Shown piece by piece: positions 59,759-64,000 of a stretch of 64,000 bases of DNA. Source of the stretch: Erythrobacter sp. SCSIO 43205. Its GTDB lineage: Bacteria; Pseudomonadota; Alphaproteobacteria; Sphingomonadales; Sphingomonadaceae. The position numbers and the translations under genes were made by a program. The stretch covers positions 3,224,001 through 3,288,000 of the forward strand of contig NZ_CP063202.1 in NCBI RefSeq assembly GCF_019904235.1. The letters run 5' to 3'. The notes under the pieces are model-generated. The model had not been told where the DNA came from, made no database searches, and saw only the letters and a program-made list of their open reading frames with translations. The number at the start of each line of letters is the position of its first letter. Position 1 is the first letter of the stretch.

Positions 59759-61755
59759 CGCCTCGCCGTTTCTCCACCAATGTCCAGGTTTCCGTACTTT
59801 CTGAAGCCTTCAAAGCAGACGGCACTGTTCGCATCCAGCTGCGAAGCTTTGGTCAAATCCACATTGTTGATTGTTGGTGTCAGATCAGAGCCAATCTTTC
59901 CGACCGGTTCACCATTCAGGTGAGCTCGAATGCCCTTGTCCAGTCCGAATGCAATCAGAGAAACACGAACCGCTGCCCCATCAACGGTCCATTCTTCATC
60001 ACTCCACGCCTCAAATATCCCTCCGTCCTCCACGATGGGTTTGAGCACTTCGCGATTTGCGCCACCGCGAATGGAGTTCGTGGAGACAAGACCAGCGATC
60101 TCCAGTTCTCCGGCCAGAAGTCGGTCCCATGCCCCGGCAAACCAGAAACAGACAAGATCGGCTCCTCCGGGAACTTGCGGCCATGCTTTTCGCAATGAAG
60201 TAGAATATACTTCGCCCAGTTCCTCCAGCATTTTTGACGAACCAAGAAAAGGCGGGTTGCCAACAACCACATTCGCCGTAGGCCACGCTGCCCTCTGCGG
60301 CTTTCCTTCCTCGTCGAGCAGCGGATTGCCATCTTCATCTGTGACCAGCACCGCATCGCGGTTCTCGATATTGCCCAGCGGCTTCAGGATCGGGTTCTTC
60401 GCTGCTTCAAAGCCGTTCCTGCGCATCCACTGAATTTCGCCAATCCAGACAGAGACGCGCGCTAGCTCTGCTGCATACGTGTTGAGCTCGATACCAAGCA
60501 CATTCTCCGGCCCACTATTGGGGAATTGCGCTGCGAGGCTCGGGGAAAGGGCCTCCGCCTCAAGGTTGGTGAGATGCTCAATGTCCTTGAGCGCAAGCAG
60601 CGACAAATAGAGAAAGTTGCCGGAACCGCATGCAGGGTCGAGAACCCGGAATTTGCGCAAACGCTCATGCCACGCAGCTTGCAGCCTCTTCGCTTCATTC
60701 TCGGCCTTTGTTCGTGCGCCGCCTTTGGCCCTCTCAGCCTTCGCGATAACCTCTTCAATCTTGCCGCGAACCTCCGCCCATTCATCCATCAGAGGACGGA
60801 TGATGACCGGCTCGACGATCTGCATGATCTTTTCGCGATCGGTATAGTGTGCACCGAGCTGGCTGCGCTTGCTTGGGTCGAGACCGCGCTCGAAAAGCGT
60901 GCCAAGGATGGAGGGGGCAATTTCCGACCAGTCGAGTTCCGCCGCAGCAAGGAGATTGTCGATATCGCCACGCTCTAGCGGGAAAGCGCTGTCATCATCG
61001 AACAACCCACCGTTGAACCATTCGATCGGCGTAAAATCGAGGTCTCCCCCTTTGTGCATGGCAGCGAAGAGCTTGCTGGCATTCAGCTCAAATCGCTCAG
61101 GGGCTTTGATGCTGGCCTTCAGCATCTTGGTGAACATGTGATCGGGCAGCAATCGAACGTCTTCGGCAAACATGCAGAACACGAGCCGATTGACGAAATG
61201 CGCGACGGCGTGCGCCTCGTGACCGCGTTCGCGCAACCTCTGGGCAAGTTGCGAAAATTCCTCCGCTGCCTCTTCGGTCAACATCTGCCGCGTTTTGGCA
61301 GGCTTCAACCGTTCCGGATCGAGGAAGCAGTTGCGAAGGAGATCACGCGTGCCCCCATCGAGCAAGTCATCTAGCGCGAATTCGTGCACCTCCTGCACGG
61401 TGTTCGTCCAGTTCGTGTGGATACGGAACCTGTCCATGTCGCTAACGATCAGTAGCGGCGGGTTGTCCAGCGCGATGGCGTATTGCTGAAGCTGGGCGAA
61501 GGCGCGGTCGAGGTCCTTCTTCTTGCCCTTGTATTCCCAGGCGAAGCATTCTTTGCGCCAGACATCGGCCCAGCCCTCGCCACCACCGGTCTTTGATGCG
61601 CCCTTTTCGAAGGTGAACCACTCGCCCTTGGGGTCGGCGGATATCGGGTCTTCGATGTCGAGCAGGCGGCAAATATCGTTGAAGTGCGACTGGGAAGCAG
61701 TTCGCTCTTTGAGATCAACGGCGCGCCATTTCTGGATGAATTCTACAGGGGTCAT
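59686..61755 (-). CDS. MmeI-like type IIG restriction-methylase, N-terminal part, frameshifted near its end
   Basis: 689 aa. Residues 40-110 form the PD-(D/E)xK nuclease (D64, E74-Y-K76 in ECFAWEYKGK). A helical spacer follows, then the gamma-class N6-adenine methylase with the target-side GAHYTD (301-306), motif I VLDPACGSGNF (371-381) and motif IV NPPF (500-503). The last 30 or so residues after GETA are out of frame. MmeI-type enzymes methylate one strand and cut a fixed distance away, with the same recognition domain for both jobs. The gene begins 9 bases after the DUF262 gene. If the frameshift is real, the cell may lack both activities or hold a phase-off state. Confidence 0.85.
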   Translation of the reverse strand: MTPVEFIQKWRAVDLKERTASQSHFNDICRLLDIEDPISADPKGEWFTFEKGASKTGGGEGWADVWRKECFAWEYKGKKKDLDRAFAQLQQYAIALDNPPLLIVSDMDRFRIHTNWTNTVQEVHEFALDDLLDGGTRDLLRNCFLDPERLKPAKTRQMLTEEAAEEFSQLAQRLRERGHEAHAVAHFVNRLVFCMFAEDVRLLPDHMFTKMLKASIKAPERFELNASKLFAAMHKGGDLDFTPIEWFNGGLFDDDSAFPLERGDIDNLLAAAELDWSEIAPSILGTLFERGLDPSKRSQLGAHYTDREKIMQIVEPVIIRPLMDEWAEVRGKIEEVIAKAERAKGGARTKAENEAKRLQAAWHERLRKFRVLDPACGSGNFLYLSLLALKDIEHLTNLEAEALSPSLAAQFPNSGPENVLGIELNTYAAELARVSVWIGEIQWMRRNGFEAAKNPILKPLGNIENRDAVLVTDEDGNPLLDEEGKPQRAAWPTANVVVGNPPFLGSSKMLEELGEVYSTSLRKAWPQVPGGADLVCFWFAGAWDRLLAGELEIAGLVSTNSIRGGANREVLKPIVEDGGIFEAWSDEEWTVDGAAVRVSLIAFGLDKGIRAHLNGEPVGKIGSDLTPTINNVDLTKASQLDANSAVCFEGFRKYGNLDIGGETARRWLTRLSTSMDCQTLPSFAHTSVA

Positions 61756-61764
61756 GGGTGGTGG

Positions 61765-63612
61765 TTACTCCGCAGCCTCCAGCTCTTCTTCTGCGTAGTA
61801 ATCCTCTTCTTCATGATCCGATGGCACCTCAGCTTCCTTCAGCGCCTCCTTACCCATCGCGGCTTCAATCAATACCAAAAGTTTCTGACGCCGGTCGTCC
61901 ATGAAGTCTGCGAATTCGTCCGACATTAGGTAGGTTTCATCAATCTCATGACTGGCAAGGATCGTCGTAAGGCGATCCGGATCGATCGGAGGGTTACTCT
62001 CATTTCCCTTCGTCAAGCGGGCCAAATACAAAGAGGGGGCCACGCCACCGAGCATGCGGTTAGTGCCAGAAGCTATCGGGGTCTTGTTGACAATGCTGTT
62101 GTAGATTTCCGGCCCGATGCCCCTACCCTTGCACCAAGCTTGCGGGAAGATGTGATGGATATCCACGTTCTCGTCAAAGAAAACCGCCTGATCGTAAGGC
62201 TGTCCGGATTTGAAGTCCTGCGCCCCTGATTTCATCAAAAGCGCGTGCACGCCTTTGTATGCGGCTGAAAGCCGCGACCGAAGGGTCCGGAGCCGCCGTT
62301 CCTCAAAGCTGGCGCGTTGCACAGTTTGTGGCTCCGCTCCTCCACTGAGCCACGGTTTGAAGTCTCGGATATCGAGTGCAAAGCGGCTCTCGGTGGCAGA
62401 TCCATAGAGCTCGCCAAACACCCCACTCCAATACCATCGCGCCAGCTTTTGCCGGACGGAGTCATTCTCCCAAGTATTGCCGAGATCAGCCAAGATTGCA
62501 GCGAGGGGGACCAACTGTGTTTGATAGGGCAGATCCCTGGCTTTGAATATCTTAAGAGAGTGGAGAAACTTAGCGGCAGCGATGTAGCCATCCTCAACCA
62601 TCGGAGCGTATTTTTGGTACGCCGCGAGTGGCACTTGCAACAAGCTATTGCGGGTCGCACTGATGGCAGGCGGATCTTTGCCGTCTGCGGTAGCAGCCTC
62701 TCGAACTTCCTTCGTGTGAAGGAGCGAAATTGCCTGCAGAAATTCGACGGGCTCGATCTTCTCAAGCACCGGTTGGGCGGACACCAGGCGCTTTCTTCGT
62801 TCCTTCCAGTCGTCTCGAAGGTGAAACTCTTCTGCAGCGTACATTGCCGTGACGAGCTCAAAGGCATCGAGCGGCTTCCCTCCGGTGTTTACCTTCTCGA
62901 ATACCAGGCAAACGGCCGCCCTGCTGGTGTCCTTACCTAATTTGATGACAGGAACTTGGTATTGGTCAAAGTTTCTGACCACACCCTGCATGAAGGCATT
63001 GATCAACTCTAGGTGCTTCCCTCTCTCTGGCATTTGCTCGAACGTCCAAGCCGTTGCTGCTTGCTGCCAGATGTGTGCCTCAAACATTCGGTCGATCGGG
63101 AAATGGAGGTGCTCGAATTCCTTCTCTGCGGTCGAAAGATCGAGCTTGATATCTCGTCCGAAGTTTTCGCGAATGACGCGATCCTCTGGAACCGAAACAA
63201 TCGCCTCACTCCTGGCCACCTCGTCGTCCAAGGCGGCGCGAATGTCGAAATAGAAATGCAACTTGATTGGGCGCTTCTTAACGGTCTGGGTCGCGACCGG
63301 CACCGTGGAGTATGTCGATTGGTACAGCGAAGTCATCCGCTGCTGCCCGTCCAAAAGATAAGCCTCAATGTCCTTTGAAGGCGCAGGCGCTCCCTCAACG
63401 GGCCGGACAGCGAATGACACCTCACCGCTTGCATCGAGGGTCATCAAAGCGCCAACTGGAAAGCCTTCGGAAATCGAAGCTAGCAAATCCGTAATGCGAT
63501 CCTGGTCCCAAACCCATCCACGCTGAAAATCAGGAAGCTGAAGCTTGCCCTCATGGCAATCGCGCATGAGGTCGCTCAGCTTGTAAGGATTCGTCTGAAA
63601 TGAAGTCGTCAA
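61765..63612 (-). CDS. DUF262/HNH protein, GmrSD-like restriction component
   Basis: 615 aa. The DUF262 ParB/sulfiredoxin-like domain has the two signatures LQLPDFQRGWVWD (24-36) and the nucleotide-hydrolysis motif LLDGQQRMTSL (86-96). A helical middle follows. The C-terminal third holds an HNH site with VDIHHIFPQAWCKGRG and the NKTPIASGTNR helix, then an acidic tail (EEEDYYAEEELEAAE). GmrSD-family enzymes cut modified phage DNA using NTP hydrolysis. Variants also occur alone or beside methylases. It is the first gene of the four-gene defence operon, with MmeI-like, HEPN/zinc and DUF4011-helicase genes following. Confidence 0.88.
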   Translation of the reverse strand: MTTSFQTNPYKLSDLMRDCHEGKLQLPDFQRGWVWDQDRITDLLASISEGFPVGALMTLDASGEVSFAVRPVEGAPAPSKDIEAYLLDGQQRMTSLYQSTYSTVPVATQTVKKRPIKLHFYFDIRAALDDEVARSEAIVSVPEDRVIRENFGRDIKLDLSTAEKEFEHLHFPIDRMFEAHIWQQAATAWTFEQMPERGKHLELINAFMQGVVRNFDQYQVPVIKLGKDTSRAAVCLVFEKVNTGGKPLDAFELVTAMYAAEEFHLRDDWKERRKRLVSAQPVLEKIEPVEFLQAISLLHTKEVREAATADGKDPPAISATRNSLLQVPLAAYQKYAPMVEDGYIAAAKFLHSLKIFKARDLPYQTQLVPLAAILADLGNTWENDSVRQKLARWYWSGVFGELYGSATESRFALDIRDFKPWLSGGAEPQTVQRASFEERRLRTLRSRLSAAYKGVHALLMKSGAQDFKSGQPYDQAVFFDENVDIHHIFPQAWCKGRGIGPEIYNSIVNKTPIASGTNRMLGGVAPSLYLARLTKGNESNPPIDPDRLTTILASHEIDETYLMSDEFADFMDDRRQKLLVLIEAAMGKEALKEAEVPSDHEEEDYYAEEELEAAE

Positions 63613-63808
63613 GATTGCCCCCTGCGCAGTATTCGCGGGAGCAATTGACTTTACAGCCGCTTATTTAGCAAGAGTGTAATTGAACAATTCTCGCGCTGGC
63701 ACGCAATTGCAAGACAGACTGGAGCAGGCGGAGCGAGCCATCGCTCTACAGCAAATCCTCTAACCAACACACCTTTTCTCTCAGCATGCGGCAGGTTCGA
63801 AAGTTGCC
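63613..63808. promoter_or_regulatory. Promoter region of the defence operon
   Basis: The 196 bases upstream of the DUF262 gene are AT-richer than the surroundings and hold an inverted repeat AATTG-AA-CAATT at 63678-63689. That fits an operator or promoter for the operon read leftward. Exact -35/-10 boxes are not assigned. Confidence 0.35.
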
Positions 63809-64000
63809 TTACCGATAAAGCTGTCCGACAAAAGGAAGCACCTTCGCCCCCGCCTTAAGCTCTTCCAGATAGTCGCTCCACCATTGGGCCATCTGGACGC
63901 GCTCGTCCCAGTAATTGCCGCGATTGTAGATGCCCCGGATCGCGTTGCTGTCGCCATGGGCAAGCGCCCTCTCAATCGCGTCCGGATGCCACTTGCCGCT
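63809..64000 (-). CDS. P4-type integrase, C-terminal end (runs off the right edge)
   Basis: 63 codons and a TAA at 63809-63811. The sequence WHPDAIERALAHGDSNAIRG, then IYNRGNYWDERVQMAQWWSD and YLEELKAGAKV is the standard end of DUF4102/P4-type integrases (IERxLAH, YNRxxYxxERxxMxQWWxDYL), including the tyrosine of the active site. It lies right of the defence operon, which is therefore bracketed by two recombinase modules. The N-terminus and any attachment site or tRNA lie outside the window. Confidence 0.8.
   Translation of the reverse strand, partial: SGKWHPDAIERALAHGDSNAIRGIYNRGNYWDERVQMAQWWSDYLEELKAGAKVLPFVGQLYR

Overview
The window looks like chromosomal DNA of a marine-type sphingomonad (Alphaproteobacteria, Sphingomonadales, probably Erythrobacteraceae). 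The clues are a split methionine synthase led by an ArsR-methyltransferase regulator, a curli-like csgF/csgG locus with very large repeat subunits, a large TonB receptor linked to a beta-oxidation set, a BciA-type reductase, and sphingomonad-style AlpA/Ssb mobile-element genes. This placement is inference; no rRNA, tRNA or core phylogenetic marker is present.

Layout. (1) 1-7800, minus strand: three tandem giant curlin-repeat proteins (the first runs off the left edge), then CsgG and CsgF. (2) 8054-14219, minus: a methionine/one-carbon operon, ArsR-methyltransferase > metF > metH Hcy module > GNAT > metH B12 module, joined by 4-base ATGA overlaps or similar, with a perfect palindrome just upstream of the regulator and one clear frameshift in the Hcy module. 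(3) 14403-21922: a carbohydrate-like cluster (GH42, Gfo/Idh/MocA, aldo/keto reductase, TauD-like dioxygenase) facing a sodium:solute symporter and a BciA-like reductase. (4) 22178-25492: an RTX adhesin-like protein whose 3' end reads into a defective IS3-family element (25448-26901). (5) 26902-31000: debris of mobile DNA. It holds a broken prokaryotic E2 (ubiquitin-conjugating-like) gene, AlpA, a small RHH-like protein, Ssb, a 73-aa protein, a long nested hairpin and a gene fragment.

(6) 31083-47320: a coherent catabolic island. An AraC regulator stands divergently from a TonB receptor. Downstream lie a PQQ alcohol dehydrogenase with a haem c domain, an aldehyde dehydrogenase, an acyl-CoA ligase, an alpha-methylacyl-CoA racemase, an acyl-CoA dehydrogenase, an enoyl-CoA hydratase, an SDR and an SCP-x-like thiolase. 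Together they can be read as alcohol > aldehyde > acid > CoA ester > racemisation > beta-oxidation of a methyl-branched (isoprenoid or sterol-side-chain-like) alcohol. (7) 47892-49674: DUF983 plus a MocR regulator. (8) 50184-64000: a mobile defence island. Two overlapping tyrosine recombinases are followed by a four-gene minus-strand operon: DUF262/HNH (GmrSD-like), an MmeI-like type IIG restriction-methylase (frameshifted), a HEPN protein with a multi-zinc tail, and a 1646-aa DUF4011-helicase-nuclease-DUF3320 protein. The tail of a P4-type integrase lies at the right edge.

Most novel-looking items: the HEPN/zinc-ribbon protein embedded in the defence operon, the three giant curlins with a shared two-cysteine header, the decayed E2-like gene, and the 150-base nested hairpin at 29712-29862.
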